Source: Bacillus sp. OK048
GTDB taxonomy: Bacteria > Bacillota > Bacilli > Bacillales > Cytobacillaceae
Direction of reading: 5' to 3'
DNA: 64,000 nucleotides
Assembly: GCF_900103525.1 (NCBI RefSeq)
Contig: NZ_FNHN01000002.1
Location: 372,001 to 436,000 of the forward strand
Below the pieces are notes generated by a model. The model was given only the letters and a program-made list of their open reading frames with translations. It was not told where the DNA came from and did not search any database. Position numbers and translations under genes: made by a program. This document shows, piece by piece, positions 48,875 to 59,266 of the stretch. The stretch's first letter is position 1, and every line of letters begins with the position of its first letter.

Positions 48875-49648
48875 TTATTCACCTTTAAATTGAGGCTCTC
48901 TTTTTTCAATAAAAGCCTGAATTCCTTCTTTTGCATCAGAAGAAACAAAAATGTCTCCAAACAACTCTATTTCCTTTTTAGAGCCTTCGTAAAACTCTTT
49001 GTTTTTTGCATAGTTTAGTAATTGTATCGTGGCCTTCAATGAACCAGTACTTTTCTTCGCGATTTTGCCGGCAAGCTTAAGTGCTTGTTCTAGGACTTCA
49101 TTTTCTGGATACACATGGTTCGCCAATCCAAATTGAACCGCTTCCTGGCCTGTAATTGGCTCAGAAGTAAACAGCATTTCTGCTGCCCGTGCGACGCCAA
49201 CATATTTAGGCAGGCGTTGTGTACCTGCATACCCCGGAATCAATCCGAGCTGAAGTTCTGGCAGGCCAAGCTTCGTATTTTCACCTACTAAACGGATATG
49301 ACAAGCCATTGCCAGCTCTAAGCCGCCGCCAAGTGCTGCGCCATGAATCGCAGCAATGATTGGTTTGGGGAACCTCTCCATCCTGTCAAATAAATCTTGA
49401 CCAGTCTGACTAAGATTCACCGAGCCCTCTGAAGAAGAAAGGGATGTGAATTCTTTAATATCTGCCCCTGCTGAGAAGAAACGTCCTTCCCCATGGATGA
49501 CAATCACCTTCATGTCACGATTCTGTTCAATTTCGTCAAGAATCGACGACAATTCCCTTAATACCCCTGATGAGAGGGCATTTGCCGGTGGTCGGGCGAT
49601 GGTGATCGTCGCAATTCCGTCCTGATTAGACCATTTTAAATATTCCAA
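48875..49648 (-). CDS. fadB: enoyl-CoA hydratase
   Basis: 257 residues of the crotonase fold. Hydrates trans-2-enoyl-CoA in beta-oxidation. Oxyanion-hole residues in ARPPANALS and IHGAALGGGLELAMA; the two catalytic Glu are present (GGGLELAM and LPELQLGLIPG). Homologue of B. subtilis FadB/YsiB in the same operon position between fadR and etfB. Confidence 0.93.
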   Translation of the reverse strand: MEYLKWSNQDGIATITIARPPANALSSGVLRELSSILDEIEQNRDMKVIVIHGEGRFFSAGADIKEFTSLSSSEGSVNLSQTGQDLFDRMERFPKPIIAAIHGAALGGGLELAMACHIRLVGENTKLGLPELQLGLIPGYAGTQRLPKYVGVARAAEMLFTSEPITGQEAVQFGLANHVYPENEVLEQALKLAGKIAKKSTGSLKATIQLLNYAKNKEFYEGSKKEIELFGDIFVSSDAKEGIQAFIEKREPQFKGE

Positions 49649-49678
49649 TAGAATCCCTCCTCCTCTTGCACTAGAGCA

Positions 49679-50272
49679 TTACTGCTTACCGCATGCCTTA
49701 ATCAGCAGCCGATGAACAGGCTTAGCAAGTGCAACTAAATCATATTTCTCCTCATTCAAAACCCAGGTTGTAACGGTTTCATCCATCGTGCCGAAAATCA
49801 TTTGTCTGGCAAGACGAACATCGAGATCACTTGAGAACTCTCCCGCTTCTTTTCCTTCAATGATGATTTTATCAATCACTCGCAAATATCCTTTAAGAAC
49901 ATTATTTATTCTCAAGCGCAATTCTTTATTGGATTGGCGTAATTCTAGCTGAGTTACGATTGCCATGTGATGATCATCAGAAAGATTTTTGAAATGAGCT
50001 TCTATCATCATTAATAACTTCTCCACCGCCGTCTCTTTTCCTGCTATCATTTCATCGATTTTTTCTATAAAGGTTCCCATTTTTTCTTCGAAGAGCGAAA
50101 TGAGAATATCCTCTTTGTTTTTAAAATAAAGATAAATCGTACCATCCGCGACACCTGCCTGCTTGGCAATCTTCGAAACCTGGGCCTGATGATACCCAAC
50201 TTCTGCAATCGCGATCACCGCTGCATCAATAATTTGCATGTATTTTGGTTTATTTTTTTTCACTGTATTCAC
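49679..50272 (-). CDS. fadR: TetR-family repressor of fatty-acid degradation
   Basis: 197 residues. N-terminal TetR helix-turn-helix at about 18-58 (KIAKQAGVADGTIYLYFKNK). C-terminal ligand domain binds long-chain acyl-CoA in the B. subtilis counterpart (FadR/YsiA). A perfect FadR-type palindrome lies 26 bases upstream, so it represses itself and the fadB-etfB-etfA genes behind it. Confidence 0.95.
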   Translation of the reverse strand: MNTVKKNKPKYMQIIDAAVIAIAEVGYHQAQVSKIAKQAGVADGTIYLYFKNKEDILISLFEEKMGTFIEKIDEMIAGKETAVEKLLMMIEAHFKNLSDDHHMAIVTQLELRQSNKELRLRINNVLKGYLRVIDKIIIEGKEAGEFSSDLDVRLARQMIFGTMDETVTTWVLNEEKYDLVALAKPVHRLLIKACGKQ

Positions 50273-50297
50273 TCCTAAATTTTCAAAAAGAAAAATA

Positions 50298-50315
50298 TGA
50301 ATGAATAATCATTCA
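50298..50315. promoter_or_regulatory. FadR operator
   Basis: TGAATGAATAATCATTCA is an exact fit to the B. subtilis FadR box TGAATGAMTANTCATTCA. Half-sites TGAATGA and TCATTCA are perfectly inverted. It lies in the fadR promoter region, between lcfA and fadR. Confidence 0.92.
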
Positions 50316-50440
50316 TATTTTTATAATAATTATTACTTGTATTTCTGTCAAGAAATACAATGACCTTTTTATCTTACTTCACAAAAATTGAAGAGACAAG
50401 CTCTATCGTGCAAAAAAAAGAAGTGCGATTACTGTTGGTA

Positions 50441-52144
50441 CTAAGCATGTTTGATATGTTCTTCCTCTATTTTTCTCATTTCTTCTTCCACAAGCGTTCT
50501 TCTTAATATTTTGCCAACTGCTGTTTTCGGCAACTCTACTCTAAATTCATATAATCTTGGGACTTTATATGCTGCTAAATATTTTCTCGCATATTGATTC
50601 AATTCATCAGAGGTAATCTTTGATCCTTCCTTTAGCACAACATATGCCTTTACTGTTTCACCACGATATGGATCAGGAATTCCAGCAGCAACGGCTTCCA
50701 AAACATCTGGGTGTTCATACAATACTTCTTCTATTTCTCTTGGATAAATATTGTACCCGCCGGCAATTATCATATCTTTCTTTCGATCTACTACATAAAA
50801 ATATCCTTTATCATCCATATAGCCCAGGTCACCTGTATATAACCAGCCATCTTTAATCGTTTCCGCTGTTTCCTCTATTCGATTCCAATATCCTTTCATG
50901 ACTTGAGGACCCTTAATGATAATTTCGCCTATTTCTCCAACTGGCATTAGTTCATTATTATCCATCGAGACAATTTTCACTTCTGTGTTTGGCCATGGTA
51001 CACCGATACTGCCTTTTATCCGCGGGCGATCCCATAAGAAGTTTGCATGTGTAACTGGAGACGATTCGGTTAATCCATACCCTTCAACAAGTTTCCCGCC
51101 TGAAATTGCCTCAAACTCCTCTTGGATTTCCACCGGCAGCGGAGCAGAACCGCTTAGACAGGAATGGATAGACGATAAATCATATTTTTTTAAATCTGGA
51201 TGGTTTAATAAACCAATATAAATGGTTGGCGCACCTGGAAAAAGCGTAGGACGCTGTTTTTGAATCGTTTTTAATGTGGTCAATGGGTCGAATTTCGGTA
51301 AAATAATCATCTTATAGGCCTGCATGACAGATAATATCATAACAATCGTCATCCCATAAACATGAAAAAATGGAACAATCCCTAAAACAGATTCTTCACC
51401 AGGTCTAGATTTGTATAGCCAAGAGGTACACATTGATGAATTTGCCACTAAATTCCGATGTGTCAGCATAACCCCTTTTGGAGAACCTGTTGTACCTCCT
51501 GTGTATTGAAGGAGCGCAACCTCTTCTTCAAAATCAAAGTCATATTCGACTAGTTTTTTAGGTTTTATATTTACAATATTCTTAAATAAGTGGGTATTGC
51601 CTTCATGTTTAACATTTACGACAATTCCATATTGCTTTTTCTGGATAAACGGATAAACTAAATTTTTTGGAAATGGCAAGTAGTCTTTGATAGCGGTTAC
51701 AATTATGTGCTGCAAATTGGTTTGCGGCATCACCTTAGAAGCGCGAGGATAGAGGATGTCGAGTGTGATGATCGCCTTAGCTCCAGAGTCCTTCATTTGA
51801 TATTCAAGTTCACGTTCCGTGTATAATGGGTTTGTTTGAACGACAATTCCCCCAGCCATTAGTATACCAAAATAACTTATGACCGCTTGCGGGGTATTGG
51901 CAAGCATGATGGCAACTCGATCACCTTTTGAAATACCAATTTGCTGAAGGTAGCTGGCAAATGAAACGGATTCATCATAAAGCTCTTTGTATGTCATTTC
52001 CTTTCCCATAAAATGAATGGCGATTTTCGCTGGAAAATTTTTTGCGGCATCTACTAGATACTGCTGAACAGGCTCATTCCGAAATTCCAGTTCCGCAGGA
52101 ATTTCCTCTGGGTAATGCTCTAACCATGGCTTTTGATCATACAT
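50441..52144 (-). CDS. lcfA: long-chain fatty acid--CoA ligase
   Basis: 567 residues. ANL superfamily: ATP motif LLQYTGGTTGSPKGVMLTH, YGLTESSPVTH, GWLYTGDLGYMDDKGYFYVVDRKKDMI and the C-terminal catalytic lysine in LPKTAVGKILRR. Activates long-chain fatty acids to acyl-CoA, both the substrate of beta-oxidation and the FadR inducer. No FadR box is visible immediately upstream of it; in this strain the operator sits behind it, before fadR. Confidence 0.95.
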   Translation of the reverse strand: MYDQKPWLEHYPEEIPAELEFRNEPVQQYLVDAAKNFPAKIAIHFMGKEMTYKELYDESVSFASYLQQIGISKGDRVAIMLANTPQAVISYFGILMAGGIVVQTNPLYTERELEYQMKDSGAKAIITLDILYPRASKVMPQTNLQHIIVTAIKDYLPFPKNLVYPFIQKKQYGIVVNVKHEGNTHLFKNIVNIKPKKLVEYDFDFEEEVALLQYTGGTTGSPKGVMLTHRNLVANSSMCTSWLYKSRPGEESVLGIVPFFHVYGMTIVMILSVMQAYKMIILPKFDPLTTLKTIQKQRPTLFPGAPTIYIGLLNHPDLKKYDLSSIHSCLSGSAPLPVEIQEEFEAISGGKLVEGYGLTESSPVTHANFLWDRPRIKGSIGVPWPNTEVKIVSMDNNELMPVGEIGEIIIKGPQVMKGYWNRIEETAETIKDGWLYTGDLGYMDDKGYFYVVDRKKDMIIAGGYNIYPREIEEVLYEHPDVLEAVAAGIPDPYRGETVKAYVVLKEGSKITSDELNQYARKYLAAYKVPRLYEFRVELPKTAVGKILRRTLVEEEMRKIEEEHIKHA

Positions 52145-52258
52145 AATAACCCTCCTTCTACTTCCATTGTAATTTTTTCCACTTCCCTTTCATTATATTA
52201 TAGTCAGACTCTTTAAACAATTAGAATAACAATATATGTCCACCATATAACGAAAAAA

Positions 52259-52284
52259 ATCACCGCTGAATGAACAGCGATGAT
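52259..52284 (-). terminator. terminator of the yshE transcript
   Basis: ATCACCGCTG and CAGCGATGAT form a 10-bp stem with one G-T pair and a 6-base loop; minus strand continues with seven T. Confidence 0.85.
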
Positions 52285-52291
52285 TTTCACA

Positions 52292-52372
52292 CTAAAAGAA
52301 CAACATATATCCCATACCGATCAGTAAAAACAAGGCGCACAATCCTAGCAATACTTTAGCTAATGTTTCCAC
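52292..52372 (-). CDS. 26-residue single-helix membrane peptide downstream of yshE
   Basis: A GTG at 52372 opens VETLAKVLLGLCALFLLIGM and six more residues to a TAG. GGGGAG lies 6 bases upstream, overlapping the yshE stop. One hydrophobic helix spans about residues 6-26. The yshE terminator begins 7 bases after the stop. Tight packing between yshE and a terminator, plus a good ribosome site, argue for a real gene. Unknown function; YshE-linked membrane accessory is a guess. Confidence 0.6.
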   Translation of the reverse strand: METLAKVLLGLCALFLLIGMGYMLFF

Positions 52373-52384
52373 TCTTTTCTCCCC

Positions 52385-52792
52385 TTATGAAATCCCCGCA
52401 CCTATCACAAAGGATAGGCCGATTGACAAAACCATGGCAATGAATCCAACCGCGCGATTATCATTTTTAATTTCATCATCAATATTAAATTTAGGTGTTA
52501 AAAACTCAAAAATAAAATAGCCAACGAGTAAAAGTACAAAGCCAAATACTCCCCAGCTAATCATCGTTACTAAGGAATCATTTTGTGCAATGGAGTAACG
52601 AAAAATATTAGCAATCCCGAAAATTTTTCCTCCTGTAGCCATAGCGACAGCAACATTTCCCTTTTGAATTTCTTCCCAATTTTTATATTTGGTTACTAAT
52701 TCGAAAATAGCTAAGAAGACAATGACACATAAAATGACTACGCTATAGTTGGCAGCACTTTGAACATATACGTTATCCCAAAACTGGTTCAT
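52385..52792 (-). CDS. yshE: DUF350 membrane protein (YshE)
   Basis: 135 residues with four membrane helices (about 17-38, 48-66, 79-101, 115-134). Two DUF350-like repeat units with similar helix pairs (for example GKIFGIANIFRYSIAQND). Located downstream of mutS2 as in B. subtilis. Function unknown. Confidence 0.88.
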   Translation of the reverse strand: MNQFWDNVYVQSAANYSVVILCVIVFLAIFELVTKYKNWEEIQKGNVAVAMATGGKIFGIANIFRYSIAQNDSLVTMISWGVFGFVLLLVGYFIFEFLTPKFNIDDEIKNDNRAVGFIAMVLSIGLSFVIGAGIS

Positions 52793-52831
52793 TCCTTAAT
52801 CTCCCTGGTCATTTAATTATGTGAAAACATC

Positions 52832-55189
52832 CTATTTAAATTCAACGACAGTAACACCCGAGCCGCCCTCGCCCGCTTCTCCAAAGCGAATTTTCTTAAC
52901 AGAGCGGTGATTTCGTAAATACTCCTGAACTCCCTGTCTTAATGCTCCCGTGCCTTTCCCGTGAATAATGGAAACACGAGGATAGTTTGATAATAACGCA
53001 TCATCAATATATTTTTCCACTCTCATGAGTGCAGCCTCATATCTTTCTCCGCGTAAATCCAACTCTAACTTTACATCAGCGTCTCTGCCTTGGACAATTG
53101 CCATCGGTCTCGTCTCAACTGGCTTAGGAGTGCTGATAAATTCCAAGTCCTTTTCTTTCACCTTCATTTTCAAGATACCAATTTGCACCTGCCACTCGGA
53201 ATTTGAAGCTTTATCTAGTAAAGTACCCTTTTGACCAAAGGTAAGGACTTTGACCTCATCCCCCGGCGTTAAAGTATGCTTCTTGGTTTTCTTGTTTACT
53301 TGATTTGATGATTTCTTGATTTCAGGTGTTGCTGCTTCAAGACGGCGCTTGGCTTCAATTAATTCATGCTCCTTAATGTCTGCATGCTTTTCAATCCTCA
53401 TTTTACGAAGGTCACGAATAACCTTTTCGGCCTCACTCTTCGCTTCTTCAAGAATCTTGGCTGCTTGTTCAGCTGCCTTTTCAAGCATGGAGTCCTTATT
53501 CTCATAGAACTCAATCATTTGCTTTTGCATATCCTGATGGAGCTTTTCTGACTGTCTTAAATTATCCCGTGCTTCTTCATGTTCCATTTCAGCCTGCCGC
53601 TTACTCGCTTCCAGAGACGCAATCATTTTATCAATTTGATTGGTATCCTCACTTACATGCGATCTTGCTGACTGAATAACTCGATCATTCAACCCTAATC
53701 GTTTTGAAATTTCAAATGCATTGCTTCGTCCTGGTACCCCTAGAAGAAGCTTATAGGTTGGGCTCAATGTTTCAACATCAAATTCTACACTGGCATTTAG
53801 AACTCCTTCACGATTATAGCCATATGCCTTTAATTCTGGATAATGTGTTGTTGCAATGACTCTGGCCCCCCGGTGGTGAACCTCGTCAAGAATTGAAATC
53901 GCAAGTGCAGTACCTTCCTGTGGATCTGTACCTGCCCCAAGCTCATCAAACAATACAAGCGAGTTAAAATCGACTTTTTCTAAAATATCCACGATGTTAA
54001 CCATGTGGGAAGAAAATGTACTTAAACTCTGTTCAATGGATTGTTCATCACCGATATCTGCATAGATAGCGTCAAAAACTGCTAACTCCGACCCATCAAG
54101 AGCAGGAACCTGCAATCCTGATTGCGCCATTAATGAACATAAACCCAGTGTTTTTAAAGTAACAGTTTTACCACCTGTGTTTGGACCAGTAATGACAATT
54201 GTTGTATAATCTTTCCCGAGCAAAATATCGTTCGCAACGACCTCGTCGATAGGAATTAACGGGTGTCTAGCTTTGAAAAGAGCGATTCGCCCTTCATTAT
54301 TCATCCGCGGCATACTGGCTTTTATCTTACGCCCATATCTTGCTTTTGCAAAAATAAAATCCAAATTGGCTAGAACGTCAACAATTATTTGCAGTTCCGA
54401 CTCGAATTCAGCAGTTTTAGCAGAAAGCTCAGTCAAAATTCTATCAATTTCCAGCTGTTCTTTTACTCGTATATCCTGTAATTGATTGTTTAATTGGACA
54501 ATCACTTGCGGTTCAATAAAGAGAGTTTGCCCTGAAGAGCTCTGGTCATGGATAATACCCCCATAATGGCCGCGATACTCCTGTTTGACAGGAATAACAA
54601 AACGGTCATTTCGAATTGTTACGATTGAATCCGACAACATCTTTGCTGCATTGGAGGAGCGAATCATACTCTCTAACTTTTCACGTACACGTGCTTCATT
54701 GGAACGCAGCTGCTGCCTTAACGTGCGTAACAGAACACTTGCACTATCGAGAACTTCACCACCTTCGTCAATGGCAAGTTTAATGGATTCCTCCAAACTC
54801 GCTAAAGGAATGATGGTATTAACTTGCTCGATTAGAATTGGAACTTCAGTTCTTTCTTCTGCGATGTCCTCAATAAATCGCTTCATTTGCCTGCTGGCAT
54901 GAACGGTATTCGCCACCTGTATCAACTCAATGGCGCTAAGAACTCCTCCAATTACAGAGCGTTTGATGTGTGCCCGGATATCGTGAATTCCTGACAATGG
55001 AACATTCCCTTTTATCCGTAAAACGGTTGAAGCCTCATCTGTTTCTGCTTGAAGTTTTACAACTTCGTCAAAATCGGTCGATGGAACCAATCTCTTTACC
55101 CTATCTATTCCTAGTGATGAAGATGCATGCTCAATGAGCTGATCCCTCACTTTCGTAAATTCCAATACCTTTAATGATCTTTCTTGCAT
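52832..55189 (-). CDS. mutS2: MutS2 / ribosome quality-control ATPase
   Basis: 785 residues. Clamp and coiled-coil core, ABC ATPase with Walker [17 protein letters not shown] and Walker [17 protein letters not shown], long coiled coil and a C-terminal Smr domain ([10 protein letters not shown] and [14 protein letters not shown]). No mismatch-recognition domain. Family members prevent recombination or split stalled collided ribosomes. Co-transcribed with polX (16-base gap). Confidence 0.96.
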   Translation of the reverse strand: MQERSLKVLEFTKVRDQLIEHASSSLGIDRVKRLVPSTDFDEVVKLQAETDEASTVLRIKGNVPLSGIHDIRAHIKRSVIGGVLSAIELIQVANTVHASRQMKRFIEDIAEERTEVPILIEQVNTIIPLASLEESIKLAIDEGGEVLDSASVLLRTLRQQLRSNEARVREKLESMIRSSNAAKMLSDSIVTIRNDRFVIPVKQEYRGHYGGIIHDQSSSGQTLFIEPQVIVQLNNQLQDIRVKEQLEIDRILTELSAKTAEFESELQIIVDVLANLDFIFAKARYGRKIKASMPRMNNEGRIALFKARHPLIPIDEVVANDILLGKDYTTIVITGPNTGGKTVTLKTLGLCSLMAQSGLQVPALDGSELAVFDAIYADIGDEQSIEQSLSTFSSHMVNIVDILEKVDFNSLVLFDELGAGTDPQEGTALAISILDEVHHRGARVIATTHYPELKAYGYNREGVLNASVEFDVETLSPTYKLLLGVPGRSNAFEISKRLGLNDRVIQSARSHVSEDTNQIDKMIASLEASKRQAEMEHEEARDNLRQSEKLHQDMQKQMIEFYENKDSMLEKAAEQAAKILEEAKSEAEKVIRDLRKMRIEKHADIKEHELIEAKRRLEAATPEIKKSSNQVNKKTKKHTLTPGDEVKVLTFGQKGTLLDKASNSEWQVQIGILKMKVKEKDLEFISTPKPVETRPMAIVQGRDADVKLELDLRGERYEAALMRVEKYIDDALLSNYPRVSIIHGKGTGALRQGVQEYLRNHRSVKKIRFGEAGEGGSGVTVVEFK

Positions 55190-55205
55190 GGAGACAAACC
55201 TCCCC

Positions 55206-56927
55206 CTAATTTCGATTATGCAAAAATTCTAGTAGCTCATTCGGATCTAGTGCATTGATGACCGATGATTTTTTTATCCAGCCCTTTTTTGCTGTTGACA
55301 CGCCGACAGTCATATGTGCTAGCGTCTCTTTTTTATGGGCATCTGTATTAATAAATATTTTCACTCCCGCATCTTGTGCTTTTCTTAAATATTCAGCTTT
55401 TAGGTCTAAGCGATTCGGGTTGGCATTAAGCTCTAATGCGGTATTCGTTTCTTTTGCCAGTTCGATAAGCAAATCAATATCAACATCATAGCCTTCCCGG
55501 CGGCCAATTTTCCTACCAGTAGGATGGGCTATTAAATCAACATGAGCATTTCTTAATGCCGTCGTTAACCGCTCCATTATTTTTTCTCTTGGCTGTGAAA
55601 AAGCGGAGTGAATGGATGCAATGACGAAATCCATTTCCGCTAAAAAATCGTCCTCATAATCCAGGGTGCCATCCGGTAAGATGTCCATTTCAACTCCTGA
55701 TAAAATAAGGATATCATCATATTTTTCATTTAGTTTTTTAATTTCTTCTTTTTGCTGCAGCAATCGCTCACGTGTCAGTCCATTTGCTACTTTTAAGTAT
55801 TGGGAGTGATCCGTGATTGCCATATATTTATACCCCTTAGCGCGGCACGCCTCAACCATTTCTTCAATCGAATGAGCCCCATCGCTCCAGGTTGAGTGCA
55901 TGTGGAGGTCCCCTTTTATGTCAGTTAATTGAATCAATTCTTTTTCATAAGCGGCAAAATCCTCAACTTCTTTTCCATCTTCCCGAACTTCAGGCGGAAT
56001 AAATGGTAAATCAAAATGTTTGAAAAACTCTTCTTCTGAAGTAAAGGTAAGCATTTCACCTGTCTCGACATTTTCCACACCATACTCACTAATTTTTTCG
56101 CCACGTTCCTTTGCCAGCTGTCGCATCCGGACATTATGGTCCTTGGAACCAGTAAAATGGTGGAGTGTTGTCGTAAATTCCTCTGGTTTAACGAGTCGAA
56201 AGTCAACAGACACATCATACTCTAATGCAAAAACAAGTGATACCTTCGTATCCCCGGCACCAATAGTATCTTTTATATTTGGTAATTCCAGCAGGAACTG
56301 TTTGACCTTTTCAGGCTGTTCGCTTGAAATAATAAAGTCTAAATCTTTAATCGTTTCTCGCATTCTCCGCAGGCTTCCAGCTCGTGAGAATTGATGAATC
56401 TCTGGAAGTTCAGACAGCTTTGCTTCAATCTGTTCGGCAATAGGGAGCATGTAAGCGAGCGGTAATCTGTCAGGTCTTGAACCCACATTGGCAATCGCAC
56501 TTAGGATTTTTTCTTCCGTTTTTTTGCCAAAGCCTGCAAGCGCTCGTACTTTTCCTGCTTTACAGGCTTCTTCTAATGTCGTGACGTCTTCAATTCCTAG
56601 TTCTTTGTGAAGCTTAGCAATCTTCTTTCCGCCAAGCCCTGGCAATTGTAATAACGGAATTAACCCGTTCGGAACTTCATCCTTTAGCTCTTTCAACACG
56701 GAGGATGTGCCTTCTTTTATGTAATCCTCAATTACAGCTGCGGTTCCTTTACCGATTCCTGCTAGGGATGTGAAATCTTCGATATCGGAAAGGCTGCGAT
56801 CATCGAATTCAAGTGCCGAAGCAGCTTTACGGAAAGCAGATACCTTGAAGGGATTTTCACCTTTTAGCTCCATGTATACTGCGATTGTTTCTAAATGCCG
56901 GATTAAATCCTTTTTATTTATTTCCAT
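55206..56927 (-). CDS. polX: DNA polymerase/3'-5' exonuclease PolX
   Basis: 573 residues from ATG 56927 ([20 protein letters not shown]), with GTGGGTGGAAG upstream. N-terminal helix-hairpin-helix and pol beta core (about 1-315; metal Asp in [10 protein letters not shown] and VSVDFRLV). C-terminal PHP phosphoesterase domain (about 335-570; [35 protein letters not shown]) for 3'-5' exonuclease. Fills gaps in base-excision repair. Confidence 0.95.
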   Translation of the reverse strand: MEINKKDLIRHLETIAVYMELKGENPFKVSAFRKAASALEFDDRSLSDIEDFTSLAGIGKGTAAVIEDYIKEGTSSVLKELKDEVPNGLIPLLQLPGLGGKKIAKLHKELGIEDVTTLEEACKAGKVRALAGFGKKTEEKILSAIANVGSRPDRLPLAYMLPIAEQIEAKLSELPEIHQFSRAGSLRRMRETIKDLDFIISSEQPEKVKQFLLELPNIKDTIGAGDTKVSLVFALEYDVSVDFRLVKPEEFTTTLHHFTGSKDHNVRMRQLAKERGEKISEYGVENVETGEMLTFTSEEEFFKHFDLPFIPPEVREDGKEVEDFAAYEKELIQLTDIKGDLHMHSTWSDGAHSIEEMVEACRAKGYKYMAITDHSQYLKVANGLTRERLLQQKEEIKKLNEKYDDILILSGVEMDILPDGTLDYEDDFLAEMDFVIASIHSAFSQPREKIMERLTTALRNAHVDLIAHPTGRKIGRREGYDVDIDLLIELAKETNTALELNANPNRLDLKAEYLRKAQDAGVKIFINTDAHKKETLAHMTVGVSTAKKGWIKKSSVINALDPNELLEFLHNRN

Positions 56928-56988
56928 TACTTCCACCCACCTTACCATTATTTTAACCTTATCAATGCGAAAACTGTCCTAATAGAAA

Positions 56989-57010
56989 AACTTCTCCTTT
57001 GAGAGAAGTT
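56989..57010 (-). terminator. terminator of yshB
   Basis: AACTTCTC and GAGAAGTT form an 8-bp stem with a 6-base loop; on the minus strand TTTTTC follows. Confidence 0.75.
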
Positions 57011-57028
57011 AAAGAACAACTTCTATCC

Positions 57029-57583
57029 TCAAAGAGAAGTCAATGCAGCTGAATATTCAATCCACATACTTTTTATTTGCTGAGTAAGAAATGGTGTATG
57101 ATTGACGATTAGGTTCGCCATAATCGAATCGTCCAAATACTTTTGTAAAATTTCCATTGGAATGAGTGCACTAATATATAATAAAATAAAAATAATCAAA
57201 TAGACTTCTGCGAAACCTAGTATTCCTCCTGCCCATACATTTAATTGTCTTATAATCGGTAAGTGGGCAATAAAATCGAGCATCGAACCAATAATTTGCA
57301 TGACTACCTTCACTGCGAAAAAAATGATAACAAAAGCTATCGCTCTGTAAAAGGCATCCTGCATATTACCGTTCTCGCTTAGTAGTTTTAAAGGTGAAGT
57401 AGTGCCAAGATTCGGATATGGAACCCATAGAGTTAGTTTAGGTGCCAAATCTTCATAGTATAAATTTGCCACTATGTATGCAATAATAAAACCTGTTAAA
57501 TGGACTAACTGTAGGATGAATCCTCTTCTCAAACCGATAAAAAAACCAAAAACTAATAATAAAATAATTGCTAAATCCAGCAT
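57029..57583 (-). CDS. yshB: CvpA family membrane protein (YshB)
   Basis: 184 residues with four membrane helices. The CvpA-family N-terminus DLAIILLLVFGFFIGLRRGF is clear. 7 bases downstream of zapA. Family members act in colicin V production or envelope integrity; the role in Bacillus is not known. Confidence 0.9.
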   Translation of the reverse strand: MLDLAIILLLVFGFFIGLRRGFILQLVHLTGFIIAYIVANLYYEDLAPKLTLWVPYPNLGTTSPLKLLSENGNMQDAFYRAIAFVIIFFAVKVVMQIIGSMLDFIAHLPIIRQLNVWAGGILGFAEVYLIIFILLYISALIPMEILQKYLDDSIMANLIVNHTPFLTQQIKSMWIEYSAALTSL

Positions 57584-57590
57584 GACTTAT

Positions 57591-57851
57591 TCAGTCCTTT
57601 TCCTTTTGTAGTTCAGCTTGTAACCGCTCTAACTGTTCTTTCATTTTAATATAATCATTGACAGCATTTACTGCAGTTAATACAGCAAGCTTATTAACGT
57701 CTAAAGATGGATTCTTGGAACCAATTTCACGCATTTTATTGTCAACTAACGAAGCGACGTGTCGAATATGGGTTTGGGTCTCGGTACCTAATATAACATA
57801 TTGCTGTCCGTATATATCTACGGTTGTTCTAGTTTTCTCTGTATTTGACAA
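57591..57851 (-). CDS. zapA: cell division protein ZapA
   Basis: 86 residues starting at a TTG (57851) with GGAGGCAG upstream. N-terminal [17 protein letters not shown] and [16 protein letters not shown] are the ZapA signature; the C-terminal half is a coiled coil. Binds FtsZ and bundles protofilaments. Divergent from rnhC with a 103-base spacer. Confidence 0.95.
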   Translation of the reverse strand: MSNTEKTRTTVDIYGQQYVILGTETQTHIRHVASLVDNKMREIGSKNPSLDVNKLAVLTAVNAVNDYIKMKEQLERLQAELQKEKD

Positions 57852-57954
57852 GTTACTGCCTCCATTCGATTCGAAGAAATCCCTATTTTATAATATAACA
57901 CGAACGGATGTATGTCGAAAAGTAGAAACTCAAAAGCCAAGGAGTGAATCAAAA

Positions 57955-58890
57955 GTGGGAAATGTTGTATTAAATTTAAGTATGGCAGAAATTAATAAAA
58001 TGAAAAACTATTACGATGGTAAATTACTAGATAAGGTTCCTCCGGGCGGTATATTTTCTGCCAAAACTGCAAGTTGTACGATTACGGCCTATAAATCGGG
58101 GAAAGTGTTATTTCAGGGAAGTGGGAATGAGGCAGAAGCTAGCAGATGGGGAGTGGCCGCTAGTCTGAAAGCACCCGCCAACTCAAAAGCTGCTCGTGGT
58201 AATTTACCGGAGGGGTTTAGCCAGTTGTCCGTTATTGGCTCGGATGAAGTCGGGACTGGTGACTTTTTCGGGCCCATCACCGTTGTCGCAGCTTATGTAA
58301 GAAAAGAAGATATTCCGTTATTGAAGGAATTAGGTGTCCGAGATTCAAAGGATTTAAAGGATGAAAAAATCATCGCTATTGCGAAGGTTATTAAAGATGT
58401 CGTTCCATTCAGTCTGATGACGCTGAAAAATGAAAAGTACAATCAATTGCAGATGTCTGGGATGTCGCAGGGGAAAATGAAGGCTATCCTTCATAATCAT
58501 GCGATCCTTAATGTGCTGGAGAAAATCTCTCCTGTTAACCCAGATGCGATCCTTATTGACCAATTTGTGCAAGAGAGCACTTATTTTCAACATGTAAAAA
58601 ATCAAAAATCGGTTGCGAAGGAAAATGTATATTTTAGTACAAAAGCCGAGGGTATCCATCTTGCAGTAGCCGCTGCATCGATTCTTGCCAGGTATGCGTT
58701 TGTTCAGTATATTGACAAGCTGAGTGAATCTGCAGGTTTTCGGGTCCCTAAAGGAGCAGGTGCTCAAGTGGATGAAGCGGCAGCCAGGCTAATTTTGAAA
58801 AAAGGACGAGACGTGCTGCCACAATATGTGAAGCTGCACTTTGCCAATACGGAAAAAGCGATTAGTTTGGTGAATAAAAAGAAAGGTTAA
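57955..58890 (+). CDS. rnhC: ribonuclease HIII
   Basis: 311 residues from GTG 57955 (VGNVVLNLSMAEINKMKNYY), chosen because AGGAGTG lies upstream and this length fits the family; the frame extends 99 codons further upstream across the zapA promoter region. N-terminal TBP-like substrate domain, then an RNase HII-type core with GSDEVGTGDFFGP (the D and E metal ligands) and DAILIDQF. Cleaves RNA in RNA-DNA hybrids. Confidence 0.95.
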   Translation: MGNVVLNLSMAEINKMKNYYDGKLLDKVPPGGIFSAKTASCTITAYKSGKVLFQGSGNEAEASRWGVAASLKAPANSKAARGNLPEGFSQLSVIGSDEVGTGDFFGPITVVAAYVRKEDIPLLKELGVRDSKDLKDEKIIAIAKVIKDVVPFSLMTLKNEKYNQLQMSGMSQGKMKAILHNHAILNVLEKISPVNPDAILIDQFVQESTYFQHVKNQKSVAKENVYFSTKAEGIHLAVAAASILARYAFVQYIDKLSESAGFRVPKGAGAQVDEAAARLILKKGRDVLPQYVKLHFANTEKAISLVNKKKG

Positions 58891-58903
58891 GGGATTTCAA
58901 TTG

Positions 58904-59085
58904 TTTATTGTATGTGAACCGTTTCATGAGGTCCATTTTTTCAAGATTTTTAGTATTTTGGGCTTCATGAACCATTTATGAGGCCACTTTTTTTATGATT
59001 ATGGGTATTTTGGGCTTCATGTGCCGGTCATGAGGTCAATTCTATCAAGACCACCGGCATTTTGGGCTTCATAAACCCACCGTGA
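58904..59085. repeat. tandem array E: 52-bp units in the rnhC 3' region
   Basis: TTTTGGGCTTCAT begins at 58956, 59008 and 59060, exactly 52 bases apart, with a degenerate unit before and a partial one after. The unit has a hairpin (CTTCATG / CATGAGG with one G-T pair, clearest in the second unit). It lies between the rnhC stop and the convergent terminator, so it would be in the rnhC transcript. Confidence 0.9.
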
Positions 59086-59130
59086 CCTTTCAGTCCCTAT
59101 GATTGGTTACATTGTCGTTAATTAAAGCGA

Positions 59131-59164
59131 AAGAACACCTCCATATGTTGACGGAGGTGTTCTT
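59131..59164. terminator. bidirectional terminator between rnhC and pheT
   Basis: AAGAACACCTCC and GGAGGTGTTCTT form a perfect 12-bp stem; plus strand continues with eight T. Confidence 0.9.
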
Positions 59165-59225
59165 TTTTTTTGCGATTGCCGTTTGATTGACCGATATCGT
59201 AGATAATTTCACCAATTCCTGGTGC

Positions 59226-59253
59226 AAAAAGAGTATCGCATTGGATACTCTTT
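59226..59253 (-). terminator. pheT terminator
   Basis: AAAGAGTATC and GATACTCTTT form a perfect 10-bp stem with a 6-base loop; minus strand continues TTTTGC. Confidence 0.85.
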
Positions 59254-59266
59254 CTTGCTCACCTAA

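Noticed and set aside
57658..57954. 99-codon N-terminal extension of RnhC
   Set aside because: It would overlap zapA on the opposite strand and its promoter; GTG 57955 has a ribosome site and gives the family length.
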